Shown: piece after piece, positions 16,386 to 25,093 of the stretch | How the letters are laid out: every line of letters begins with the position of its first letter | How positions within the stretch are numbered: position 1 is the stretch's first letter | Assembly (NCBI GenBank): GCA_963727415.1 | Contig: CAVSGF010000003.1 | Span: forward strand, 620,001 to 684,000 | Origin: DASQPR01 sp963727415 | GTDB taxonomy: Bacteria; Actinomycetota; Actinomycetes; Mycobacteriales; Micromonosporaceae | Reading direction: 5' to 3' | DNA length: 64,000 nt | The notes under the pieces: model-generated | What the model saw: only the letters and a program-made list of their open reading frames with translations | Databases searched by the model: none | What the model was told of the DNA's origin: nothing | Position numbers and translations under genes: made by a program

Positions 16386-17854
16386 CGGACGGTCTCCATC
16401 TGGCCCAGAGCGCCTTCCAGCGCCCGCAGGTAGGTCGTGTGATTGACCTCGAACCAGTGCCGCGTCGAGTCCTTCACGTGCGCCTTGGACCAGCGCCGGT
16501 CGCCAGAGGAGGCCAGCGAACGCCAGAACCCGGCGGCCCGCGCCGGATCCGCCTCCCGCAGGCGCAGCCACCGCGCCATCACCACCGACTGCCAATGCGA
16601 GATCGGGAACACGCCCGAATCCGGCTGCACCAGCCCGATCACCGATAGCGTCGGGTACGCGGGAGCGAATGTCTGCAGCAGCAGCTTCGGCCGGCCGTGG
16701 GAGTCCGCGTCGAGGAGATCTTGCCGGAGGAACTCGAAGCGAGGCAGGTACCCGGTCGCGAAGATCACCAGATCCAGCTCGATCCGCTCGCCGGAGACCA
16801 GCACCGCGCCGTCCCGGTCGAACTCCTTGACGTCGCCGACCGGGGTGACGCCGCCGTGGCCGATGGAGTACAGCAACTGGGAGTTGACGATCGGATGCGT
16901 CTCGTACGGCCGGTGGTCGGGCTTCGGCAAGCCGTACCGGGTGAGATCGCCGACGGTGGCCCGCAGCGTCCGGCCGACCACCCACTGGCGCAACCGCAGT
17001 GGCAGCCGGGACATCGACACATTCACCTGGTCGGCCGGGCGGCCAAAGAGAAACTTCGGCACGTACCAGTATCCGCGGCGGCTCGAATGCCAGCACCGGT
17101 ACGCCGCGCCGGCCGCCTCCACGGCGATGTCGCAACCGGTGTTGCCGGCCCCGACCACCAGTACCTTGCGATTGCGCACGGTGGACAGGTCCTTGTAGCT
17201 GGACGCGTGGATCATCTCGCCGTGGAAGTCGTCCATGCCCGGGTAGGTCGGGATCTTCGGCGACCAGTTATGCCCGTTGGCCACCACGACCGCGGCGTAC
17301 CGGTGGATGCGCTCGGTACCGCCGCCGCTCGGCCGGGTGGTTACGTCCCAACGGTTGCCATCAGACGGCTCGACCGCGGCGACCTCCGTGCCGAACCAGA
17401 TGTGCTCGCGCAGATCGAAGTGATCGGTATAGGCCGTCAGGTATTCGTTGACCTGGCCGTGGCTCGGATAGTCCGGCCAACTGTCCGGCATCGGGAAATC
17501 CGGGAACTGGGTGAACGGCTTGGACGAGATGAGGTGCGTGGAGGCGTACATCGGGCTGCGGCTGTGCCGCCAGTTCCAGGCACCGCCCACATTCGTCTCG
17601 CGCTCGTAGCAGTCGACTTCGAAGCCGAGCTCACGCAGATTCTTGATCGCGGTCAGCCCGGACGCTCCGGCACCGATCACGCACACCGTGTCGCCCCGGT
17701 CATACACAGGACGGTCGCCGTGCCAGATCGCGGTCTCGGCCGGTCGATCGGCATCGGTGCTCTTCCATGCCAGCGACATCCACGAACCGGTGTCCTCGTT
17801 CCACGGCGCGCTCAGCCCCCCGCCGGTTCCCGTCGCATCCGTACCGCTGGCCAC
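16382..17854 (-). CDS. Flavin-containing monooxygenase
   Basis: Class B flavoprotein monooxygenase of 490 residues. The FAD Rossmann motif TVCVIGAGASGLTAIKNLRE is at about residue 55. The FMO/BVMO identifying sequence appears as FHGEMIHASSYKD, the NADPH motif as KVLVVGAGNTGCDIA, and FATGYLPRF lies near the C-terminus. Likely oxygenates a carbon, nitrogen or sulfur centre of a small lipophilic substrate. GTG start 17854 with GAGGAG in the leader. Coupled to the hydrolase-fold gene at 15534, a pairing common for BVMO-like pathways, although that hydrolase lacks its serine. Confidence 0.88.
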   Translation of the reverse strand: MASGTDATGTGGGLSAPWNEDTGSWMSLAWKSTDADRPAETAIWHGDRPVYDRGDTVCVIGAGASGLTAIKNLRELGFEVDCYERETNVGGAWNWRHSRSPMYASTHLISSKPFTQFPDFPMPDSWPDYPSHGQVNEYLTAYTDHFDLREHIWFGTEVAAVEPSDGNRWDVTTRPSGGGTERIHRYAAVVVANGHNWSPKIPTYPGMDDFHGEMIHASSYKDLSTVRNRKVLVVGAGNTGCDIAVEAAGAAYRCWHSSRRGYWYVPKFLFGRPADQVNVSMSRLPLRLRQWVVGRTLRATVGDLTRYGLPKPDHRPYETHPIVNSQLLYSIGHGGVTPVGDVKEFDRDGAVLVSGERIELDLVIFATGYLPRFEFLRQDLLDADSHGRPKLLLQTFAPAYPTLSVIGLVQPDSGVFPISHWQSVVMARWLRLREADPARAAGFWRSLASSGDRRWSKAHVKDSTRHWFEVNHTTYLRALEGALGQMETVR

Positions 17855-18010
17855 CGCACTCCTCTAAACTTCCAAAACGTACTTCACCGGCTGCGCCATC
17901 TTGGTGCGCGAGCGACGCCTTTGTCCAGTGCTGAAGAGTCCGATTCACATCCGTACGGGCCGGCCGCCCGGGCCGGCACCGGCGTCCGACCGTCCCGGCC
18001 GGAGCAACAA

Positions 18011-18045
18011 CGGACCTCGCACACCGCATCGGCGTGCGAGGTCCG
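18011..18045 (-). terminator. Hairpin terminator after the small basic gene
   Basis: A perfect 12-bp stem (CGGACCTCGCAC at 18011-18022 with its complement at 18034-18045) and an 11-base loop, starting 20 bases beyond the stop of the minus-strand gene at 18065. No long U tract, as is usual in this GC range. Confidence 0.75.
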
Positions 18046-18064
18046 TCCCGGCTGAACCCGATCC

Positions 18065-18265
18065 TCAGCGGCGGCTTTTGTTCTTCTTGCTGTGACGTGA
18101 GTTCCCGATCGACGTGTCGGCCGCCGTCACCGGCGATGCCTCGCTCGGCTCCGCCGCGGCCGTCGCTCCGGACGCCACAGGCGCCCGCTGCGCGGCTTGC
18201 TGGCGCTTGTTGCTCTTGCTATTCCGGTGACTCTTTGCCTTATGAATGTCCCGTTTGTCGGGCAT
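18065..18265 (-). CDS. Small highly basic protein (66 aa), unknown function
   Basis: A 66-residue peptide with Lys/Arg/Ser/Asn-rich ends (MPDKRDIHKAKSHRNSKSNK and SIGNSRHSKKNKSRR) and an Ala/Glu/Thr-rich middle. It has unusual Lys and Asn use for this genome, an AAAGGGG ribosome site upstream of ATG 18265, and a strong hairpin just past the stop. Those three points argue for a real gene. It could bind nucleic acid or ribosomes; no family is recognised. Located between the monooxygenase pair and the endonuclease/glucokinase pair. Confidence 0.6.
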   Translation of the reverse strand: MPDKRDIHKAKSHRNSKSNKRQQAAQRAPVASGATAAAEPSEASPVTAADTSIGNSRHSKKNKSRR

Positions 18266-18390
18266 GCGCCTGGCCCCTTTCAGGTCATATCGGGCACATC
18301 GCCATTCACCCTAGACGACCAGGGCTGGACATGAGCCGCTTTCGGCAAGGCGCCGGGCACCGCCGGGAGCCAGGCGGTGGACGTCGGCAA

Positions 18391-19065
18391 TCAGGGCACG
18401 AGCAGGTCGGCCACCACTGGCCGGTGATCGCTCGCCGCTCCGGCGGCGTCCCCGGTGACGACTCGCAGCGAGGTGACCGTGATATCCGCCGATGCGAAGA
18501 CCGCGTCGATCCGGCGCGTCGGCGCGGAGGCCGGAAACGTCGCGACGTCGGCTTCCGCGCCGGTATCGACCAGCCTGGCTGCCAGCCGCTTCCAGGACGC
18601 TCCCGAGGCTGTCTCGTTCAGATCACAGCCCAGAATCATCGGGCCGTCCGTCGCGCCCAGCTGGTGATCGAGAAGCATCGCCTGTTCCGGCCGTTCGGCC
18701 AGGTCGGTCGACAGGTGGGAGCCGGCCACCATGAAGGTCGAGCCACGGATGCCACATCGCGCGAACGCCGCGCCGCGCATGTGGCGGCCAGGGGTCAGCG
18801 GAAAGCGGATCGACCAGGCCCGGATCACCCGGATCCGGTGGCTCACCACGATCAGGTTGCCCAGCGACGGCAGCCCGCCGACGGCGTACAGCATGCCCCA
18901 CGAGCGCGCGATCTGAGCGCACCGGGCACGCCACCGGAGACGGCGCGGCGCCTCCTGGACCATCACCACGTCCGGAGCGAGATCGCGGATCACCGAGACC
19001 AGCGCTTGCCGGTCGTCGCGAAGGCCATGAACGTTGTACGAGACGACGCGCACCGCCGTCGCCAT
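18391..19065 (-). CDS. Endonuclease/exonuclease/phosphatase (EEP) superfamily protein
   Basis: A 224-residue EEP-fold protein: VRVVSYNVHGLRDD with the metal-binding Asn, DVVMVQEAPRR with the catalytic Glu, VAGSHLSTDLAERPEQA, MILGCDLNETASG (Asp/Asn pair) and a terminal AASDHRPVVADL (Asp-His). A Mg-dependent phosphodiesterase acting on nucleic acid or a phospho-lipid; the exact substrate is not deducible. ATG 19065 overlaps the glucokinase stop (TGATG), so the two are cotranscribed. Confidence 0.85.
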   Translation of the reverse strand: MATAVRVVSYNVHGLRDDRQALVSVIRDLAPDVVMVQEAPRRLRWRARCAQIARSWGMLYAVGGLPSLGNLIVVSHRIRVIRAWSIRFPLTPGRHMRGAAFARCGIRGSTFMVAGSHLSTDLAERPEQAMLLDHQLGATDGPMILGCDLNETASGASWKRLAARLVDTGAEADVATFPASAPTRRIDAVFASADITVTSLRVVTGDAAGAASDHRPVVADLLVP

Positions 19066-20012
19066 CAGCGTCGCCGGGCCAGGTCGGCCGCGCCCACCAC
19101 TCCAGCCGTGTTGCCCATCGACGCCGCCACGATGGAGGCGACCGGCAGCTTGGATCGCGACGGCAGGCCCTCGATGAACGCTGCCCGTGCCGGCGTCAGT
19201 AACAGCTCGCCGGCCTCCACGACACCGCCGCCCACGACCAGGATCTGAGGGTCGAGGATCTGGACGATGTCCGCCAGGCCCCGACCGAGCCAGTAGCCGA
19301 TCTGCGCGAACGCCTCGATCGCCACCGGGTCGCCGGCCTTCGCGGCGGCGGTCACCAGCGGGCCGTTGAGCCGCGTCGGGTCCCCGCCCACCAGGCCAAG
19401 CAGGTGGGCTGCCTGCCCTGGGTTGTCCTTGGCGCCTGCCTGGGCGTACCGGGTCAGCGCGTTGCCGCTGCAGTACTGCTCCAGGCAGCCGCGCGCGCCG
19501 CAACCGCAGGGGTGGCCATCGCGTACCGCCATCACATGGCCGAGTTCGGCGGCGATCCCGTGAGCGCCGCGAACCAGTTCGCCGCCGAGCACGATGCCGC
19601 CACCGATCCCGGTGCCGACGGTGAACAAGACCATCGACTCGTCGGCGTGGCGTGCCGAGCCGAACTGAAACTCGGCCCACGCCGCCACGTTGGCGTCGTT
19701 CTCCACCACGATCGGCAGGTCGATCTTCGCGGCGATCTCGTCCCGCAGTGGTTCGTCGCGCCAAGCCAGGTTCGGCGCGTACAGCACCTCGGACCGGCCG
19801 GCGTCGATCCAGCCGGCCGCGCCGATGCCGACCGCCTCGACCGGATGCCGCGCCGAGAGTTCGACGATGACGTCGACTATCCGGTCGAGGGTGGCCTCGG
19901 TATCGGTCGCCGGCGTTTCCCGGCGCGCGGTGGCGATCACGGCCCCATCGGCGTTGACCACGCCGCCCAGAACCTTGGTTCCACCGATGTCAACGCCAAT
20001 CGTCAGCGACAC
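19065..20012 (-). CDS. glk: ROK-family glucokinase
   Basis: Phosphorylates glucose with ATP. The phosphate-binding IGVDIGGTKVLGGVV is at the N-terminus, the active-site region is VENDANVAAWAEF, glycine-rich FTVGTGIGGGIV follows, and the ROK zinc motif reads HPCGCGARGCLEQYCSG. The ATP-binding C-lobe has PQILVVGGGVVEAG. 315 residues, normal for actinobacterial Glk. GTG start 20012. It sits eight bases downstream of the H1-tailed protein, suggesting one minus-strand operon from 21486 to 18391. Confidence 0.93.
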   Translation of the reverse strand: MSLTIGVDIGGTKVLGGVVNADGAVIATARRETPATDTEATLDRIVDVIVELSARHPVEAVGIGAAGWIDAGRSEVLYAPNLAWRDEPLRDEIAAKIDLPIVVENDANVAAWAEFQFGSARHADESMVLFTVGTGIGGGIVLGGELVRGAHGIAAELGHVMAVRDGHPCGCGARGCLEQYCSGNALTRYAQAGAKDNPGQAAHLLGLVGGDPTRLNGPLVTAAAKAGDPVAIEAFAQIGYWLGRGLADIVQILDPQILVVGGGVVEAGELLLTPARAAFIEGLPSRSKLPVASIVAASMGNTAGVVGAADLARRR

Positions 20013-20019
20013 GACTCAC

Positions 20020-21030
20020 TCAAGCTTTCTTTGGTCCGGACGCCTTCTTCGCGGGCGTCGTCCTGGCGCCCGCCGATTTCTGGGCGGTCTTCTTGGCTGC
20101 GGACTTCTTGGCGGCAGTTTTCTTGGCGGCGGCCTTCTTGGCGGCCTTCTTGGCCGCGGCCGGAGCCGGCGCCTCGCCAGCCACCGTCGCCGACGGCGTC
20201 GTTGCCGGAGTCGCCGCGACCGGCGACTCCAAGCCGGCAGCAGAATTCTTAGCAGACGGTGTCGCGGCCTCGGTCGGCTCGGCCGCCCCGATCCCAGATG
20301 TCGCACCCGGAGGTGCTGCCTTCTTGGCCACCGCCTTCTTGGCCACCGCCTTCTTCGCGACTGCCTTCTTGGCCACCGCCTTCTTGGCCACCGGCTTCGC
20401 CTTCGGTCCTGGGCGGTCGTCCTGCACCCGGGTCGCGGCCTGCCAGACGCTGCCGAAATCGGACCATTCCGGCCATGGTGACTGCTCGGGCTCGCCATCG
20501 GGCTCGAGGTCGCCGACATCGGCGGCCTCGTACCCGGCCTCGTACCCGGGCTGCGATGCCGACGGCGCCGACCCGGGGGTCTCGACGTCCACCACGCGGT
20601 GGACCGGCTCGCTGCCTGCGGGCGTCGCGCCGCGCCGGGTCGCCTCGCTCACCGCCCGCAGGATCGAGGTGACACCCGCGGCCAGGTCGCTGGCACCGGA
20701 CGCGAGGCGCTCGGCGAACTCGGGCGATGGGTCCCGCACCGCGGCGATCGCCCGGCAGACCGGGCATAGGCAGCATTCGGCGGATCCGGTCGCGATGTGA
20801 TGCCGGCTACCGGTCTGGGGCTCGGCGGCCGGCCGCTCGTCACGTCCCGCGGCCGGGCGGCCGCCCAGTAGCCGGGCCGCCATGCCGGCCAGCCCCGCAA
20901 GGTCCTCGAAGCTCGAGCCGCGATCGCCCGAGCGATCATCGGGAGCTCGGCGCGTCGACCTGGCGGCGAATGAGGCCGCGGCCAACGCCGCCGCGACCAG
21001 CCGTTCTGCTTCTTCGCGCGCGGTTGCCAT
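20020..21030 (-). CDS. Conserved actinobacterial protein with histone-H1-like Lys/Ala tail
   Basis: 336 residues. The N-terminal domain (1-150) starts ATAREEAERLVAAALAAAS and contains a Cys cluster, SAECCLCPVCRAIAAVRDPS, then PEFAERLASGASDLAAGV, a helical segment conserved in actinomycete homologues. The C-terminal part has five AVAKK-type repeats (about 215-240), then KKAAKKAAAKKTAAKKS with a PKKA end, resembling eukaryotic H1 or HU tails. Nucleic-acid binding is inferred from the tail; the function of the N-terminal domain is unknown. ATG 21030 preceded by GAAAGG. Confidence 0.75.
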   Translation of the reverse strand: MATAREEAERLVAAALAAASFAARSTRRAPDDRSGDRGSSFEDLAGLAGMAARLLGGRPAAGRDERPAAEPQTGSRHHIATGSAECCLCPVCRAIAAVRDPSPEFAERLASGASDLAAGVTSILRAVSEATRRGATPAGSEPVHRVVDVETPGSAPSASQPGYEAGYEAADVGDLEPDGEPEQSPWPEWSDFGSVWQAATRVQDDRPGPKAKPVAKKAVAKKAVAKKAVAKKAVAKKAAPPGATSGIGAAEPTEAATPSAKNSAAGLESPVAATPATTPSATVAGEAPAPAAAKKAAKKAAAKKTAAKKSAAKKTAQKSAGARTTPAKKASGPKKA

Positions 21031-21036
21031 CGCCGA

Positions 21037-21486
21037 TCAGCCTTTCTGGGATTCCACTCGCTTCTTCAGCTCCTTGAGAGCCGTGTCCATAATCATCTTC
21101 TCGGCCTTGCGCTTGAACATGCCCATCATCGCGATCGACAGATCCACCGCGAGCGAATAGGTGACGGTGGAGGTGCCGTCCCCGTTGCCGTCGATGTCAT
21201 ACGACCCGACCTGGGACTTCTGCATCTTCGACGGGCTGACCAGATGCCACTCGATCCGGCTCAGGTCCTCCGCGTACTCGTATTCGAGGGTGTACTCGTC
21301 GGCCACCACGCCGGCATCGATCACGAAGTGGACCTTGCTGGCGTACCCGTCCTCGTACTCCTCAACGACCTCGACGGAGCGCGCCGCCGAGACCCACTCC
21401 GGGTAGCTGGCAAACTCGCAGATAACCTCGGAAATGGCAGACGGCTGCGCCGCGATGACAATTGATTGGGTGGAGTGCTCCGCCAT
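21037..21486 (-). CDS. SRPBCC family protein (Rv2185c-like)
   Basis: A 149-residue START-like protein: STQSIVIAAQPSAISEVICE, FASYPEWVSAARSVEVVEEY, then DEYTLEYEYAEDLSRIEWHL, ending in a long amphipathic helix MMGMFKRKAEKMIMDTALKE. Probably binds a lipid or other hydrophobic ligand. The frame extends upstream to 21657 but homology begins at ATG 21486. Its position next to the FadD15-like ligase is the same as that of Rv2185c (TB16.3) near fadD15. First gene of the minus-strand set leading to glk. Confidence 0.85.
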   Translation of the reverse strand: MAEHSTQSIVIAAQPSAISEVICEFASYPEWVSAARSVEVVEEYEDGYASKVHFVIDAGVVADEYTLEYEYAEDLSRIEWHLVSPSKMQKSQVGSYDIDGNGDGTSTVTYSLAVDLSIAMMGMFKRKAEKMIMDTALKELKKRVESQKG

Positions 21487-21635
21487 GCCCCGCACGTTAC
21501 CGTGCGGCACGAACCGGTATTTTGCGGATACCGGCTTCGACCGGCGGCATGTCGCCGGGGCTCCGGCGCCGATCCACCCGCTCATGTCCACCCACCACGG
21601 CCGGACAACTGGACGACCTGAGGGAGTACAAAGAC

Positions 21636-23450
21636 GTGCGTGAGTTCGAAGTTCCACCGGTCGCCACCATCCACCCGACCGCGAACCTGACCGATCCGGT
21701 CTGGGAGAACGCCGAGGTCGCCCCCGACGCGCCCCAGTTCGCCCGCCGGGTCGACGGGGTCTGGCAGGACGTGTCGATGGCTGAATTCAGGGACGCCGTC
21801 ATCGGCCTGTCCCGCGGCCTGATCAGCGCGGGCATCGAGGCCGGCGACCGGGTGGCGCTGATGAGCAAGACCCGCTACGAATGGACCTTGATTGACTACG
21901 CCATCTGGGCCTGCGGCGCGATCACCGTTCCGATCTACGAAACCTCCAGCGCCGACCAGGTCGCCTGGATCGTGTCCGATTCCGGCGCCATCGCCGCGTT
22001 CGTGGAGACCGCGGCACATCAGGAGATCGTCGAGCGGGCCCGGACCGACACGCCCGCGTTGCGGCAGATCTGGCAGATCGACAGCGGCGATCTGGATCGG
22101 CTGACCGACGCCGGCCACGCGATCGCCGAGAGCGCCGTCGCGGACCGGCGCACGAACCTGCGCGCCGATGATGTCGCGACGATTATCTACACCAGCGGCA
22201 CGACCGGCCGGCCGAAGGGCTGCGTGCTGACCCACCGCAACATGTACTCCGATATCGCCAACGCCATCCCGGGCCTGCGCAACCTGTTCAACGCCGACTC
22301 GAGCACGCTGTTGTTCCTGCCGCTCGCGCACTCGTTTGCCCGGTTGATCCAGATCGGCGTGGTCAGCGCGCGGTGCCGGACCGCGCACAGCAGCGACGTC
22401 AAGAACCTGGTTGACGACCTGGGCGCGTTCCGGCCCACGTTCGTCCTCGCGGTGCCGCGCGTGTTCGAGAAGGTCTACAACGGCGCCAAGCAGCGAGCGC
22501 ACGCCGATGGCAAGGGTGCGATCTTCGATCGGGCAGACCGGGTCGCCGTCCAGTACAGCGAGGCCCTGGACAGCCCGTCCGGTCCGGGCTTGTCGCTGCG
22601 GCTTCGGCACCAGCTGTTCGACCGGCTGGTATACGGCAGGCTCCGGGCCGCGCTCGGCGGGCGCTGCACCGCCGCGATCTCCGGCGGCGCCCCGCTCGGC
22701 ACCCGGCTGGCGCACTTCTTCCGGGGTATCGGTGTGACGGTCTATGAGGGCTACGGCCTGACCGAGACATCACCGGCCGCCGCGGTCAACCTGCAAGACG
22801 CCGTACGCCTGGGCACGGTGGGCCGGCCACTGCCGGGTGTCTCCATCCAAATCGCCGACGACAACGAGATCCTGATCAAGGGCGATCTGGTGTTCCGGGA
22901 GTACTGGAACAACTCGACCGCGACCAGCGAGGCGCTCACCAACGAGCCCGGCACCGGCGACGGTCGCTGGTTCCATACCGGCGACCTTGGCAGCCTCGAC
23001 GAGGACGGCTACCTCAAGATCACCGGACGCAAGAAGGAGATCCTGGTAACCGCCGGCGGTAAGAACGTGGCGCCGGCGGTTCTGGAGGACCGGCTCCGGG
23101 GCCACCCGCTGATCAGCCAGTGCATGGTCGTCGGCGACCAGAAGCCGTTCATCGCAGCGCTGGTGACGATCGACGAGGAGGCGTGGCCGGGGTGGCTGGC
23201 CGAGCGCGGCCTTCCCGATAGTGCGACGGTCGCCGATATGCGCGATGATGCTGGGTTGAAAGCGGAGATCCAGGCCGCGGTGGACGCGGCCAACCAGGCG
23301 GTGTCGGCAGCGGAGTCGATCAAGACATTCCGGATCCTGCCGCGCGACTGGTCTGAGGAGACCGGCGAGATCACACCGTCCCTGAAGGTCAAGCGCAACG
23401 TGGTGATGAAGGAATATGCCGACGAAATCGCGGCCATCTACGGTATCTGA
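21636..23450 (+). CDS. Long-chain fatty-acid--CoA ligase (FadD15-like)
   Basis: AMP-forming acyl-CoA synthetase of 604 residues. Adenylation motifs are IIYTSGTTGRPKGCVLTHRN (P-loop-like) at about 180, VTVYEGYGLTETSPAAAVN at about 370, HTGDLGSLDEDGYLKITGRK at about 450, and the C-terminal catalytic-Lys region TPSLKVKRNVV. It activates long-chain fatty acids in an ATP-dependent reaction at the membrane. GTG 21636 has AGGGAG nine bases upstream; the longer TTG start at 21462 is rejected because it adds Arg/Pro-rich shadow sequence. Its 3' end overlaps the histidine kinase by 35 bases. Confidence 0.93.
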   Translation: MREFEVPPVATIHPTANLTDPVWENAEVAPDAPQFARRVDGVWQDVSMAEFRDAVIGLSRGLISAGIEAGDRVALMSKTRYEWTLIDYAIWACGAITVPIYETSSADQVAWIVSDSGAIAAFVETAAHQEIVERARTDTPALRQIWQIDSGDLDRLTDAGHAIAESAVADRRTNLRADDVATIIYTSGTTGRPKGCVLTHRNMYSDIANAIPGLRNLFNADSSTLLFLPLAHSFARLIQIGVVSARCRTAHSSDVKNLVDDLGAFRPTFVLAVPRVFEKVYNGAKQRAHADGKGAIFDRADRVAVQYSEALDSPSGPGLSLRLRHQLFDRLVYGRLRAALGGRCTAAISGGAPLGTRLAHFFRGIGVTVYEGYGLTETSPAAAVNLQDAVRLGTVGRPLPGVSIQIADDNEILIKGDLVFREYWNNSTATSEALTNEPGTGDGRWFHTGDLGSLDEDGYLKITGRKKEILVTAGGKNVAPAVLEDRLRGHPLISQCMVVGDQKPFIAALVTIDEEAWPGWLAERGLPDSATVADMRDDAGLKAEIQAAVDAANQAVSAAESIKTFRILPRDWSEETGEITPSLKVKRNVVMKEYADEIAAIYGI

Positions 23451-25074
23451 CAAAGCGATCATCGCGGCCCGGGTCGCGATGCTGGTGCTCGTCGCGGTCC
23501 TCAGCGTTGCCGCGACGAGCAGTTTTGTGGCGCTCATCTGGGTGATGCTGCTGGCCGTCTGTGCCCTGCCGGCGTGGCTGCGTTCGGGACATCGGATTCT
23601 CGCCCCGCTCGGCCGGGCTGCCGAGATCGTCGTGACCTGTATCGCCGCCGAGAGCGTGGTGCGTCACGTCAGCGACGGCGCGCTGTTCTCACCACCGGGC
23701 GTCGCGGCCGGCGCGATGCTGCCATACCTCGTGGTGCCACCGGTGGTCGCCGCGCTGGCGCGCAAGCGCCGCGAGGTGATCGCCCTGATCGGGTTGGCCG
23801 CGGTCACGCTTGTGGTGATCGCGATTGTCGACATGCGGCTCGGCGACCGAGGCTTCCTGACGGCCGCGGCCGAGTGGGTGGTCCTCGCGACGGTGGCCAG
23901 CGCGATGGCCATGGCGGTACGCCGGTTGCTGTCGGCTCGCCGCGACCGCCCGCAGCCCTACGCCGAAGCCACCCGGCTGCTCACCCAGTTGCGCACCGTG
24001 GCCCGGCAGCTTCCCGGCGCCACCCTGGACCCGGGCGGCCTGGCCGAACACCTGCTCGACGACGTCCGCAAAGTGGCCCGTGCGGATCGGGCCGCGGTGC
24101 TGTGCGCCAGCGGCGGTTCCCGGCTGGCGGTGCTGGCGCAGAGCGGACTGGACCGGGTCGACTGGGAGACGTCGCTGACCTCCGACTCGATGATCGCCGA
24201 GGTGTGGGCCAGCCAGCAGCCGCAGACGTCCAACCGGTCCCAGGCCCGATCCCAGGCTGGTGGCGACGTGACGGCTCTGGTGGTGCCCTTGGTGACCGGT
24301 GTACGTACTGTCGGATTATTGGCAGTGGAAGCGGACATTTCGCATGCGTACCCGCAGTCGGTCATCCGCAACGTGACCGCGCTGGCCGCCCCCGCCGCGC
24401 TGCGCCTCGAGGCCGCGTTGCTCTTCGACGAGGTCCGTTCGCTGGCCACGAACGAGGAGCGTCAGCGGCTGGCGCGGGAGATTCACGACGGCGTCGCGCA
24501 GGAACTGGTCATGGTCGGGTATGGCATCGACAATGCTCTCGCCGTGCTCCCCGAGGACGCCACCGATGCCTCGGGCGAGCTCAAGATACTTCGTGGCGAG
24601 GTCACCCGCGTCATCACTGAGCTGCGCCTTTCCCTCTTCGAACTGCGCAGCGAGGTGGACCGGCACGGCGGCCTGGCGGCGGCGATCTCGGAATACGCGC
24701 GCACGGTCGCCTCATCGGCCGGGCTCCGGGTGCACATGTCCCTGGACGAGTCGACGGCTCGGCTACCATCCGCCGTGGAGGCCGAACTTTTGCGAATCGC
24801 GCAGGAAGCGATAACCAACGCACGCAAACATGCCGGCGCCGAGAACCTGTGGGTTACCTGCGTAGTGGACCCTCCGTTCGCTGAGGTAGAAGTCTCAGAC
24901 GACGGAAAGGGCATGCGTGAGTCCAGGCCCGAGGGCCGGTACGGCCTTGCGATCATGGCCGAGAGAGCGGAACGTATCCGGGGCCGGTTGGAAATCCGAC
25001 CTCGGCAGCCTAGTGGCACGACCGTCGCGGTCGTGATAGGAACATCACCGCGTCGCGGTAGCGTGTCAGCATAA
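23416..25074 (+). CDS. NarL-family sensor histidine kinase with GAF domain
   Basis: 552 residues. The N-terminal part has five to six hydrophobic helices (residues about 12-175). A GAF-like domain follows (about 210-345, DRAAVLCASGGSRLAVLAQS). HisKA_3 is seen in RLAREIHDGVAQELVMVGYG, where His is the phosphoacceptor. The HATPase domain has EAITNARKHAGAENLWV (N box), VSDDGKGMRE (G1) and GRYGLAIMAERAERI (G2). ATG 23416 lies inside the acyl-CoA ligase gene. The cognate response regulator follows 19 bases downstream. The signal is unknown; membrane or lipid state is a guess from the neighbour. Confidence 0.92.
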   Translation: MPTKSRPSTVSDKAIIAARVAMLVLVAVLSVAATSSFVALIWVMLLAVCALPAWLRSGHRILAPLGRAAEIVVTCIAAESVVRHVSDGALFSPPGVAAGAMLPYLVVPPVVAALARKRREVIALIGLAAVTLVVIAIVDMRLGDRGFLTAAAEWVVLATVASAMAMAVRRLLSARRDRPQPYAEATRLLTQLRTVARQLPGATLDPGGLAEHLLDDVRKVARADRAAVLCASGGSRLAVLAQSGLDRVDWETSLTSDSMIAEVWASQQPQTSNRSQARSQAGGDVTALVVPLVTGVRTVGLLAVEADISHAYPQSVIRNVTALAAPAALRLEAALLFDEVRSLATNEERQRLAREIHDGVAQELVMVGYGIDNALAVLPEDATDASGELKILRGEVTRVITELRLSLFELRSEVDRHGGLAAAISEYARTVASSAGLRVHMSLDESTARLPSAVEAELLRIAQEAITNARKHAGAENLWVTCVVDPPFAEVEVSDDGKGMRESRPEGRYGLAIMAERAERIRGRLEIRPRQPSGTTVAVVIGTSPRRGSVSA

Positions 25075-25093
25075 GAGGAAGTGACAACCGGCT

